The translations under genes and the position numbers were made by a program. Of a stretch of DNA of 64,000 nt, positions 41,233 through 49,407 are shown in pieces. The stretch covers positions 102,938-166,937 of the forward strand of contig RSEH01000049.1 in the NCBI GenBank assembly GCA_006503475.1. The letters are read 5' to 3'. Numbering within the stretch: the first letter of the stretch is position 1; each line of letters opens with the position of its first letter. A model generated the notes under the pieces. The model saw only the letters and a program-made list of their open reading frames with translations, made no database searches and was not told the origin of the DNA. Source of the DNA: Stentor roeselii. Lineage: Eukaryota; Ciliophora; Heterotrichea; Heterotrichida; Stentoridae.

Positions 41233-41556
41233 TTATAGACCTGAAAAATGAACCCACGATCCTTTATTCCTCAGGTTTTCCAATTCCTCCTTAATATCTT
41301 CTTCCTTAACCCCACTATTTTTAACATCAATCCAGAACTGTATCCACTCCTTTAATTCAATTAAACTATTCCCATCCTTATCAACCGCTTTAAGCAGTTC
41401 TCTCGAGTTAAGACTAGCAAAGTTGTGTTTCCAATATTTCATCGCTTCTTGCAAGTCAATAACATTATTTCCATCCGAGTCAATTTCCTTAAAAAGTTCA
41501 ACAACAAGTTTTTTCAAATCAGGTGACAAACTATTGACAGGCAGACAGCATCCCAT
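41233..41556 (-). CDS. Small EF-hand protein with MGCC lipidation signal
   Basis: 107 residues. It starts MGCCLP, a myristoylation/palmitoylation-type N-terminus. Two canonical calcium loops are seen: DSDGNNVIDLQE (about residues 26-37) and DKDGNSLIELKE (about 59-70), each with acidic ligands at positions 1, 3 and 12. A helical tail follows. It should be a membrane-tethered calcium sensor. It converges with the ATG1-like kinase (20 bp between stops) and is divergent from the MORN gene (95 bp). Confidence 0.88.
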   Translation of the reverse strand: MGCCLPVNSLSPDLKKLVVELFKEIDSDGNNVIDLQEAMKYWKHNFASLNSRELLKAVDKDGNSLIELKEWIQFWIDVKNSGVKEEDIKEELENLRNKGSWVHFSGL

Positions 41557-41651
41557 GGCTATTTATTATAAACCTTCTATCTTATTTATTGAAAACTCAA
41601 TCATTATAAAAAAACAAATTCTCAAATCGTTAAATAATCAATAAACTTCCA
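41557..41651. promoter_or_regulatory. 95-bp divergent promoter region (EF-hand / MORN)
   Basis: AT-rich spacer between opposite genes that both encode MG-Cys N-termini. It has ATTTATTATAA next to the EF-hand start and AATAATCAATAAA before the MORN start. Confidence 0.45.
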
Positions 41652-42830
41652 ATGGGAACTTGCACCTGCAGCTGCATGTCAGAAAAACCAGAAAACACTG
41701 AAAAACCCAGCGAAATCACTTCAAACTGCAAAAAAATCATTGAACAGTCTGACAAAGCAGTCCAGTCCGACTCGATCATCCTCTCCGCAAATCCAATCCC
41801 GATGCAAAACACGGAACTTCCAGAGCCAGAACCTTTAAAAGAAATAATCTTTCCAGTCATTCCTCTAGTCCCAGTCACCACTCTTCAAGCAGCGATTCGA
41901 GGGTACAAAGCTAGAAAAGCTTTGAAAACTTTCACTCAAGAAGCTTTTAAAATTTCTTCTCAAGCTTCTAAAAACGTTTCTCAAGAAATAGTAAAAAATT
42001 CTTCTCAAGTGCAAACTGAACTTATTTCTGAAGTACCTAAAACGATTTCTACTGTCGAAGCAAGACAGGCTTATTCTAGACTTCCTCCTTTTAAATTTGA
42101 TCGACTTGCTGGTGATGAGCCTGTTGATTGGAAGGGACCGACAAGGTTTCTTGATGGAAGTGTTTATGTTGGGGAATGGAATAATAAAGGATTGCAACAT
42201 GGAAAAGGAATTATGTATTATATTGATGGAGGTATTTGTGAAGGGTACTGGAAAGATGGAAAATTACATGGAGGTGGACGCAGGATTTCTCCTAATGGAG
42301 ATGTTTATTCTGGAAATTGGATTGATGGAAAAATGCATGGGCAGGGTGTTATGGAATATGTTGGGAAATCTACTTATTCTGGAAGTTGGATGGATGGAAG
42401 GCAACATGGAGTTGGCTCTGAAGTGTGGCCCGACGGTTCAAGATTCGAAGGAAACTTCATCGACGGTAAAAAGTCTGGAAAAGGTCGTTTCTGGTGGAAA
42501 GACGGTACAAAATACGAAGGCGACTTCTTCAACGACGTGATAGAAGGTCAAGGTAAGTACACCTGGCCAAACCGTGAATACGAAGGTCAATGGAAAGACA
42601 GTAAAATGCACGGAAAAGGTACTTTCCGATGGAAAGACGGGAAAGTCTACGAAGGCGAATACCTAAACGACGTCAAAGAAGGCTTCGGGATCCTCCGTTG
42701 GCCGGACGGCAAAAACTACGAAGGCCAATGGAAAGACGGAAAATTTAACGGTCACGGAACACTTACTCAAAGAGGCAAAGCGCGAACAGGCATCTGGGAA
42801 GACGGCGAATTTAAAAGAAAAGTAAGATAA
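41652..42830 (+). CDS. MORN-repeat protein with IQ motif and MGTC lipidation signal
   Basis: 392 residues. The N-terminus MGTCTCSC suits myristoylation and palmitoylation. An IQ-like calmodulin-binding helix (LQAAIRGYKARKAL) lies at about residues 78-92. From about 155 to 385 there are nine to ten MORN repeats of the form Y-x-G-x-W-x-x-G-x-x-H-G-x-G (for example YEGQWKDSKMHGKGTF). MORN proteins are scaffolds at membranes and cilia in protists. The repeats use G/T-ending codons up to about 42410 and C-ending codons afterwards, an abrupt switch inside a repeat array. The ataxin-3 gene starts 8 bp after its stop. Confidence 0.92.
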   Translation: MGTCTCSCMSEKPENTEKPSEITSNCKKIIEQSDKAVQSDSIILSANPIPMQNTELPEPEPLKEIIFPVIPLVPVTTLQAAIRGYKARKALKTFTQEAFKISSQASKNVSQEIVKNSSQVQTELISEVPKTISTVEARQAYSRLPPFKFDRLAGDEPVDWKGPTRFLDGSVYVGEWNNKGLQHGKGIMYYIDGGICEGYWKDGKLHGGGRRISPNGDVYSGNWIDGKMHGQGVMEYVGKSTYSGSWMDGRQHGVGSEVWPDGSRFEGNFIDGKKSGKGRFWWKDGTKYEGDFFNDVIEGQGKYTWPNREYEGQWKDSKMHGKGTFRWKDGKVYEGEYLNDVKEGFGILRWPDGKNYEGQWKDGKFNGHGTLTQRGKARTGIWEDGEFKRKVR

Positions 42831-42838
42831 TTTATATA

Positions 42839-43954
42839 ATGGAAAGCAGAATATTTTACTGGGAAAGACAAGGCAGACAACATACTTGCGGCATTCATAC
42901 ACTTAACTCTATACTTCAAGGACCTTTCATCACTAAAGATATCTTTCATGCTAAAGCTCTTGAAGTCAAACAAGAACAACTAAAAATCGCACCTGATCTT
43001 GATGAAGTATTTAAAATTTAGAGTATTATTGATGATGATGGATGCAGTGTTGAACTACTGCAAAAGTGCCTTGCTGATCATCAGATTAAATGTCAGTATC
43101 TTAGAATGCAGGAAATTGGAGAGATCTTGAAATACAAGGGAATGATCTGTAATAATGGAGATCATTATTTCGCTTTGATTAACTATGAAAGGTGCTGGAT
43201 CAACTTTGATAGTCTTTCTTCTAATGGCCCTGAATTTTTAGTGATTGAAGAACTTTCTCAATTAATTGCAACTCAACTTGGAAAAGGAGGAGTTTTCTTT
43301 CGACTCACTGGAGACTTACCTAAAAATTACGATTTTCCTCATGATTTGATGGAACATCAGAGAGTTTTTAGCTTTAATGATATTTATGAATGTGGAAGTA
43401 TCATTAAAGCCATTCGAGAAAGCCAAAGACCAACTTCTGTGAAAAATCTTTCAGAGGAAGAACAAATTCAACTTGCATTGAAGAGAAGTCAGGAATGTCC
43501 TGAGAATAATTCGATTTTTAATGGCTTGCCGAGTGAAGCTGAACAAATGGAATTGATAAGAGCTGGAGTTTTAGATGATTTTGATGGGAATTTAAATGAA
43601 TTGAATAAATTTCTAGAAGATAATGAAAAGATAAGCTTCGAAAGTGAAAGCAGTGAAAATGAAGAGTTAAAACTAGCTAAACAGATGAGTATCGATGAAA
43701 ATAAACATCTGTTTATTAAAGAACACCCAGTTTTCCTTATCAAGCAAAATGGAAGAGTTTTACTTGAAAGTGTTAAAGAAAGTGAAAGTTTCCAAGAATT
43801 TGAAGAAAGACTTAAAGAAAAACTTGGTTATTCTCAGGTTGAAATTTTCATGAAAGACGAGAACTTTTCTCAGTACCCTGAAAAAACATTGAAGGTTTTA
43901 GACTTTGTGAATATTTGCCTGCCTATTAAGTTTTATGTTGAGACTTTGATTTAA
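42839..43954 (+). CDS. ATXN3: Ataxin-3-like Josephin deubiquitinase, two exons
   Basis: Exons 42839-43007 and 43023-43954 flank the 15-nt intron GTATTTAAAATTTAG, whose last three bases are an in-frame TAG if retained. Spliced, it gives 366 residues. The Josephin domain has the catalytic Cys17 in RQHTCGIHTLNSILQG, the His in NNGDHYFALINY and the Asn/Asp in WINFDS. Two ubiquitin-interacting motifs follow (EEQIQLALKRSQE and EELKLAKQMS), then a C-terminal region (about 290-366) that may be ubiquitin-like. There is no polyglutamine tract. Ataxin-3 trims polyubiquitin chains. Only 8 bp separate it from the upstream MORN stop and 40 bp from the next ATG. Confidence 0.92.
43008..43022 (+). other. 15-nt spliceosomal intron in the ataxin-3 gene
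   Basis: GTATTTAAAATTTAG, with A at position 10. It is exactly five codons in phase and includes TAG, so retention would truncate the protein after 60 residues, before the catalytic His. Confidence 0.9.
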
Positions 43955-43994
43955 CTTGCTATTTTTTTTATTAATTATCGAAACCATTCTAAAT

Positions 43995-45746
43995 ATGAAT
44001 TTCTGTGAATATATGGCAACAGTGATGGACCACGTCATCTGCTGCAAACGGATTCCGAATCATGGCCAAAATGCTTCAATTGGCACGTTGGAACTCTCAG
44101 AAAACCCATCGTCTTACTCTTCAATAAATCAAGATAATATTCATGAAGGTTCCTTGAAAGATTCGTTACAATTTTCAAGAATCTCTTTAAAAAATAACCC
44201 TGAAACGCAAGAAACCCGAAGGGCAACTCAGGTTATATTGACTGATGACTGCTTCGTTTCCCTTGAAAAAGACATGAACCAGATCTGGGACGCTGTAGAT
44301 AACAACCAACTCCAGCTGATAAGTGAATTTATTTCAACTAATGATGTCAGTCTTCTCGAAGATTTCGACGGCTTCACCCTTCTTCATCGCAGTGTCATTG
44401 CTGGCAATAAAGAAATGACTGAAACTTTACTCAATAAAATCGACTCTTCTGCAAAGGATCATCTGGGAAGGACTCCTCTTCATTATGCTTGTATCAAATC
44501 TGACCCTGAAATTGTTGACTTACTGCTGAAAAATTCCTCTGATCCTTTCATTACTGATAAATTTGGAAAAATTCCAGCAGATTACTGCAGAAGAAGTTTA
44601 GAAATTAGAAAAATATTCGCAAATTTCACAAAAATCGTTAGAAGTGCTTCGAGTACATCGATGGCTGATAATTCAATTAGCTCCATTCAAGGACTTAAAA
44701 GGAAAATCAAGTCGCAGAATATTGAAAGTGAGATTAGCAGAAAAAGTGAACCTTCGGAAATTAGAAGAGTTAGTATTGGACATCAGAAAGTTCGGAGGTT
44801 GACTGGTCCAATCGATAAAAGTTCCTTCACCTCTTGCCTAGACGACTACGAAGTGGTAAATGTTCTCGGAGTGAGTTACATCGGAGTGATCTACTTAGTC
44901 CGAGAGTCAAAATCAAGTACTTACTACGCATTAAAAGTAGTAGAAAAACAAAAACTTAAAAAAGACTGCGACAAGCAGATGGTGTTGATAGAGAAAAAAC
45001 TGATGATTTTGCTTAATCATCCATTCATCAACCCCTTAGTCCTCTCACTCCAAACGAAGCACAAACTATTGATGATCAGTCCTTTTTGCTCTGGGGGTAG
45101 TCTTGCACTTCAACTTCTAGAAAAAGGCCGCCTTCCACTGGATGACATCCGTCTTTACGCTTGTGAATTAGTAGAAGTCCTTGAATATTTACATGAAAAA
45201 AGCATTGTTTATCGAGGACTTTCCCTGAAAAATATTTTGTTGACAAGTGAAGGACATATACACTTAAGTAACTTTCAACTTGCCATCGAAGGACTCTCAG
45301 AAGATGTCAGCGCGTTGAGTTATCATCGTCAATTATCATTGCCTCCAGAGATGTTAAATGGTGAACTTCATGGAAAAGCGGTTGACTGGTATATGTTAGG
45401 ACTGGTTTTGTATGAACTTGCTACAGGACTACAGTACTTTCCCGGCGAGTGCAATGAACCTAAACAGGCACTATCTCTAATAACCGACCCTCATCTACTC
45501 GACCTACTCTCAGGGCTACTCCAACCGACTCACTTCAAAAGACTCGGCTTCGAGTCTTCAGAATCCGTGAAATGCCATCATTTTTTCAACAACATCAACT
45601 GGTTCCAAGTCAGCTTCGGACACCTTGCCATGCCCACCCCAGTCGGACTAGATACCTTTCCACAGTTCACCGATTTAGAGCTATCAATAAACGAAGAATA
45701 CACAAGTGACAAGCCTTTTCCAAACTGGACTTTTATAAATGATTAA
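43995..45746 (+). CDS. Ankyrin-repeat AGC-like pseudokinase
   Basis: 583 residues from the ATG at 43995. The N-terminus has CC dipeptides. Ankyrin repeats occupy about residues 110-210 (GFTLLHRSVIAGNKEMTETLL, GRTPLHYACIKSDPEIVDLL). A kinase-like domain follows from about 275: glycine loop LGVSYIGVIYLV and ATP-Lys in YALKVVEK are kept, but the catalytic loop reads VYRGLSLKNIL (HRD changed to YRG) and the metal motif DFG reads NFQ. It is therefore predicted to be catalytically dead. The domain shape is AGC-like. It would act as a scaffold or nucleotide-sensing adaptor (inference). Confidence 0.85.
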   Translation: MNFCEYMATVMDHVICCKRIPNHGQNASIGTLELSENPSSYSSINQDNIHEGSLKDSLQFSRISLKNNPETQETRRATQVILTDDCFVSLEKDMNQIWDAVDNNQLQLISEFISTNDVSLLEDFDGFTLLHRSVIAGNKEMTETLLNKIDSSAKDHLGRTPLHYACIKSDPEIVDLLLKNSSDPFITDKFGKIPADYCRRSLEIRKIFANFTKIVRSASSTSMADNSISSIQGLKRKIKSQNIESEISRKSEPSEIRRVSIGHQKVRRLTGPIDKSSFTSCLDDYEVVNVLGVSYIGVIYLVRESKSSTYYALKVVEKQKLKKDCDKQMVLIEKKLMILLNHPFINPLVLSLQTKHKLLMISPFCSGGSLALQLLEKGRLPLDDIRLYACELVEVLEYLHEKSIVYRGLSLKNILLTSEGHIHLSNFQLAIEGLSEDVSALSYHRQLSLPPEMLNGELHGKAVDWYMLGLVLYELATGLQYFPGECNEPKQALSLITDPHLLDLLSGLLQPTHFKRLGFESSESVKCHHFFNNINWFQVSFGHLAMPTPVGLDTFPQFTDLELSINEEYTSDKPFPNWTFIND

Positions 45747-45752
45747 TTTTAG

Positions 45753-46688
45753 CTAAAAGACTGAACAAGCTGAACAACAGTTTCCGTCTCTTCTTGTCAC
45801 GATTCCACTTCTTTCCTCTCCTTTCGTCAAAGTTTCTGATTTCGAGCCTTCATTAGGAGTGACTTGTTCTCGAGTCGTCTTCGGGCCAGTTAATCTTGAG
45901 ACTGGAAGTTGTTTCGCTTCTTCTTCATCACTTGAACTTTCAGATTCCACTTCTGAGTCCCTCGGGTTGATGATCAAATCACTGAAGCTCATCTTTGAGT
46001 TAAAAGAATCATCACGGCTTTCATTGTGATAAGCGTCTTGAGCGTCGAGAAGATCCAGTCCTTTACTTTGACTTCTTGAAACATCACTCGCGACTTCCAA
46101 GGCCAGAGGGTCTTTAGCGACTTGTTTTTTTGGTTTTTCTGTTTTTTCAGTAATGATGATTTTTGGCTTTTCAACTGGTTTCACTTGTTTCGAGGAACTT
46201 TCCTTTTCACCTGGTGTGAGAAGAGAAGAATTAGGTGAAGAGGCTTTACTTGAAGATTTTAGTATTTGCTCTAGTTTTACACTGATGCTGACAACAGCTG
46301 ATTCATCAGCGCACTTTTGAAGAGGGACTTCTCGACGAATGATGGGTTTTTTTAGAACTGGGATTTGACTGAACTCGATTTTTACTTCACCATTTGAAAT
46401 GCGGGATTTTCCCTTCTGTTGAATTAATCGAATCACGAAGTTTTTTTTGACGTATTTTTCGCCTTTTTTGTGCATTGTTATGTTGAAACTGATGGGGTAG
46501 TCAAATTGCACGAATGAAGACTCAGGACTGTAGTTCTGGGCTTGGGTCTCTTGACGCATTTTTTTCCCTCTTTGGACTTCGATTAACACTGGGCAGGCTT
46601 CTGGTAGCTTTAAACGAATGTAGTGAATTGTTATTTCTAAGTGATGCTTCACCTTCTCAGCTGTCAACTTTTCTAGGAGACCTGCCAT
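45753..46688 (-). CDS. NT-C2 domain protein with C-terminal CaaX box (CSVF)
   Basis: 311 residues. Residues about 15-150 are beta-rich with HHLEITIHYIRLKLP, LIEVQRGKK and a fold pattern like the N-terminal C2 domain of EEIG1/EHBP1 proteins. The remainder is disordered and Ser/Lys/Glu-rich. The C-terminus reads GNCCSACSVF, ending in a CaaX box CSVF with extra Cys, so lipid anchoring at the tail is likely. It starts only 4 bp after the stop of the co-directional BSD gene, and its stop lies 6 bp from that of the converging pseudokinase. The C2 assignment is moderate; the CaaX is clear. Confidence 0.7.
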   Translation of the reverse strand: MAGLLEKLTAEKVKHHLEITIHYIRLKLPEACPVLIEVQRGKKMRQETQAQNYSPESSFVQFDYPISFNITMHKKGEKYVKKNFVIRLIQQKGKSRISNGEVKIEFSQIPVLKKPIIRREVPLQKCADESAVVSISVKLEQILKSSSKASSPNSSLLTPGEKESSSKQVKPVEKPKIIITEKTEKPKKQVAKDPLALEVASDVSRSQSKGLDLLDAQDAYHNESRDDSFNSKMSFSDLIINPRDSEVESESSSDEEEAKQLPVSRLTGPKTTREQVTPNEGSKSETLTKGEERSGIVTRRDGNCCSACSVF

Positions 46689-46692
46689 TTAA

Positions 46693-47415
46693 TTATTGAG
46701 AATCTTCGGGGGAATCAAAGGGTTTTTCTTGGTTTGATGGAGGAATTTCAGTGATTGAAGAGTTTTCAAGGACTTCTGAAGAGTTTTTTCTTGATTTTTC
46801 GAGTTTTTCAACTCTTTCTTCGAGGTCTTTTATTCGGTTTAGAGCTGATTGAAGAAGAGTTTTTAAAGAATCGATTTCTGAGTTTTTTTCTTCTTTTTTA
46901 TCAGGTTTTAAAGGATTAGAAACAGTTTTTTTTTCTACAGGTTTAGGTTCAGCGATTTCTGCTTCAAGTTCTTTATCAAGTTCATCAAGAAGACTACTTC
47001 TTAGTTCATGAAGGTCTTTATTAACATGATCTTTTTGCGCATATCTTTTCAAGGTCCTATCTTTGATTTCTTGAGTGATTTCAAAGTAGTTTCTCCAGAA
47101 GAGTTCTTCATTCACCTTGCTAGGGACTACTTTTCTATAAAGTTCTCTTAAGTTCAAGTCACTATCAAGCACTTTCAAGATGCAGTCGTATTTTTCATCA
47201 AGATTAAAACCATTCAGCGGGTTTTTCGCCAAAAGTCTTTTTTCATCTGTGTAAATTTCCCACATCTCGTCTCTCAGAACATCTTTTAAACTTCCTCGAA
47301 TGCCGAGACCCTTTGCCTGTTCCAGATAATCTTCCCAAGGAAGTTTCACCTTCGGATCAGTAGTTTTTTCTTCTCCTCCAACGACAGAATTGACTAGATT
47401 AAAGAAACTTTTCAT
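46693..47415 (-). CDS. BSD-domain protein
   Basis: 240 residues. Residues about 70-120 (YDCILKVLDSDLNLRELY, then VPSKVNEELFWRNYF) match the BSD domain with its conserved Phe-Trp pair, as in BSDC1/synapse-associated protein 1. A charged linker and a coiled coil (about 180-210, LKTLLQSALNRIKDLEERV) follow, with a Ser/Pro-rich end. BSD proteins of this kind work in membrane trafficking or signalling. The ATG is 20 bp from the divergent start of the small lipidated protein at 47436. The next gene on this strand begins 4 bp after its TAA. Confidence 0.85.
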   Translation of the reverse strand: MKSFFNLVNSVVGGEEKTTDPKVKLPWEDYLEQAKGLGIRGSLKDVLRDEMWEIYTDEKRLLAKNPLNGFNLDEKYDCILKVLDSDLNLRELYRKVVPSKVNEELFWRNYFEITQEIKDRTLKRYAQKDHVNKDLHELRSSLLDELDKELEAEIAEPKPVEKKTVSNPLKPDKKEEKNSEIDSLKTLLQSALNRIKDLEERVEKLEKSRKNSSEVLENSSITEIPPSNQEKPFDSPEDSQ

Positions 47416-47435
47416 TAATAGTCAATAAATACGAA
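47416..47435. promoter_or_regulatory. 20-bp divergent intergenic spacer
   Basis: Only TAATAGTCAATAAATACGAA separates two opposite ATG codons. Both genes must share it or use promoter elements inside each other's coding sequence. Confidence 0.6.
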
Positions 47436-47798
47436 ATGGGTTGCTGTGAATGTGTTCATTCAGAAAGAGAGAAGATGTTTTCTATATTAAGTCCAGAAGA
47501 AGCTCATGAAAAAACGGAAGTGAAAAAAATTTCAACTTGTAAAGAAAGTTCTGACACTCATAAAACTTTTGAATCAATGGCTGGAGTCAAAGGGAAAAAT
47601 GTTTGTAGTAAAAGTGGAGATGGAGGAAATGAAGTTAAAGAAGCTGATACTTTGAAAAATGATAGCTTTTTGAATAGAAAATCTGCGGAATTGGGACATG
47701 AAGGAACTGATGAAGTGAGAATCATGGGATTGCCTGAGTATTCTAGTAATTCTAGTCTTGCCTCGTGGAAACCTACTAAAAATATGATAAAAGAGTAA
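47436..47798 (+). CDS. Small protein with MGCCEC lipidation signal
   Basis: 120 residues. MGCCEC is a strong myristoylation/palmitoylation-type N-terminus. The rest is polar, Lys/Glu/Ser-rich and probably disordered, with a motif MGLPEYSSNSSLASW near the end. No domain is recognised. It is the fourth MG-Cys protein within this window and is divergent from the BSD gene by 20 bp. Confidence 0.65.
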   Translation: MGCCECVHSEREKMFSILSPEEAHEKTEVKKISTCKESSDTHKTFESMAGVKGKNVCSKSGDGGNEVKEADTLKNDSFLNRKSAELGHEGTDEVRIMGLPEYSSNSSLASWKPTKNMIKE

Positions 47799-47893
47799 GT
47801 TGGTTGTTTTAATTTGAAGGAGTAAAGAATTAATCTTTCCTTTTAAAAATCTTAAGTCTTAACACTATTAAATCCTTCTAAAATAAAAATAAT

Positions 47894-49390
47894 TTACAAT
47901 TCCTTTAAAACAAAACCTTTACTCTGCATCCTTTTCTTTTGAGGCGAGTTTCCCCGATTGAAAAACCTTAAAATCCAAGGATGTTCCAAAGCCTGTCGAG
48001 GCGAAGGTCGTTTCCTGGGGTCCCAAACAAGTAAAAACTCCAGAAACTCCAAAAAAAGTAAATCATCAGTTCTCAAAACATCCTGAAAACTTCTACTTCC
48101 AGGTGTTCTAATCTTTCCCCTAGAATTCGGAACAACTCTTAATTCCCCCTTGCTATCAAAAAAAACCTTTTTCCTGGTGCTAACAGCGACAAGGTCTTTA
48201 TCAGGCATTCCAAAAACCTCAGCAATTCTCAAAAACTGTTCCTGTTCATTTTCTCCAGGGAAAATAGGATACCCTGCATGAATTTCACCCAAGACGCAAG
48301 CCAAACTCCACATATCAATACTGCAAGTATAAGGAACACCCAACATGATCTCTGGTGCCCTGTAGAACCTAGACTGAATATAAGTGTAAATTCTTTGATT
48401 CGCGTAACACCCTGAGCCAAAGTCAATTATTTTAATTCCAGATTTGTTTGAATTTTTTAGTAAAATATTCTCAGGTTTCAAGTCACAGTGAATAATGTTC
48501 AAGGAACTTGTGAAGTCTAAACTTGTTAATAACTGAACTGCGAACTTTGCTACTAATGAAGTCTTTATACGAGAAAAACCGTTGATTTTAATAAATTCGA
48601 ATAGGTTCATTGAAAGAAGCTCGAAAACCATCCACAGGTGAGAACGGAAAAGAAAGTTTCGAATTATTTTCACTATGTTGAACTCCTCGTTTAGGTCTTT
48701 TGATTTCATGTCTTCTAAAAGACGAACTTCTACAAGACCTTGTTTGTGGTAACGCTTTTTGTTTTTTATCACTTTTATGGCGAAGGTCTCTTTTGATTTG
48801 TGGTCAAAACATTTGCAGACTTGACCGAATGAACCTTTTCCCAGAAATGAAAGGATTTCGTAACGGTATTCGATGTGGTCACCGATGAAAATGTTGTAGT
48901 CACCTTTGTCGTTGTCGTAGCCTCGGTTGAAACTTGGGTCTTGTAAAGGCTTGTGGCAAGTCCGAAAATAGTAAATTTGAGGGTAGTCGAAAATTTCTAG
49001 CAACTCGTGCTCTGATAGGGTTTCTTTGAAACTCTCTATTGCTTGCTCGGGGGTCATTGGGAATTGTGGTCTTGGAGGCAAACTATGTTCCACAATTCTC
49101 GCCCTAGAACTTTTAATAGCAACATTGGAAGGACTATACATCGACAAGTTAAGTCTCCTAATAGCCCTAGTAGAATTAAGCACTTTAAGTTTTCTCCTCG
49201 AAGTAGAGCTCTGTTCCTGTTGATTAAAATTCTTGACATGAATCATAGGAATTTTCACCTTCTTAATAGTCTCACTAGAAAAGTTATTCCCAGCATGAAT
49301 ATTTTCCCTAGTCCTATTCAAAGGTTTCTGATTCATATTATCAGACGAGTTCAATCTTCTTACCCTAAGCCCAGGAGGTTTAGCCGACAT
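47894..49390 (-). CDS. DYRK-family (class 2) dual-specificity kinase
   Basis: 498 residues. After a basic disordered N-terminus comes a DYRK-homology stretch (EIFDYPQIYYF, GDYNIFIGDHIEYRYEIL) and the kinase domain (about 172-485): LGKGSFGQV, AIKVIKNKKRYHKQ, IIHCDLKPENILL (HCD for HRD, the DYRK signature), IIDFGSGC, and the YTYIQSRFYRAPE activation loop with the Tyr-x-Tyr that DYRKs self-phosphorylate. All catalytic residues are present. The NAPA-like region before the kinase suggests class 2 (DYRK2/3/4, Pom1). A paralogue lies at 58543-60036. The gene starts 17 bp after the stop of the co-directional serC. Confidence 0.93.
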   Translation of the reverse strand: MSAKPPGLRVRRLNSSDNMNQKPLNRTRENIHAGNNFSSETIKKVKIPMIHVKNFNQQEQSSTSRRKLKVLNSTRAIRRLNLSMYSPSNVAIKSSRARIVEHSLPPRPQFPMTPEQAIESFKETLSEHELLEIFDYPQIYYFRTCHKPLQDPSFNRGYDNDKGDYNIFIGDHIEYRYEILSFLGKGSFGQVCKCFDHKSKETFAIKVIKNKKRYHKQGLVEVRLLEDMKSKDLNEEFNIVKIIRNFLFRSHLWMVFELLSMNLFEFIKINGFSRIKTSLVAKFAVQLLTSLDFTSSLNIIHCDLKPENILLKNSNKSGIKIIDFGSGCYANQRIYTYIQSRFYRAPEIMLGVPYTCSIDMWSLACVLGEIHAGYPIFPGENEQEQFLRIAEVFGMPDKDLVAVSTRKKVFFDSKGELRVVPNSRGKIRTPGSRSFQDVLRTDDLLFLEFLEFLLVWDPRKRPSPRQALEHPWILRFFNRGNSPQKKRMQSKGFVLKEL

Positions 49391-49407
49391 GTTTATTTGA
49401 AAATCTA

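Noticed and set aside
41865-42540. Long frames overlapping the MORN gene in other frames and on the other strand
   Set aside because: They are shadows of the repeated Gly/Lys/Asp codons of the MORN array and show no independent coding signal.
43956-43994. Hydrophobic N-terminal extension of the ankyrin-pseudokinase
   Set aside because: It would start at TTG two bases after the ataxin-3 stop. The first ATG is at 43995.
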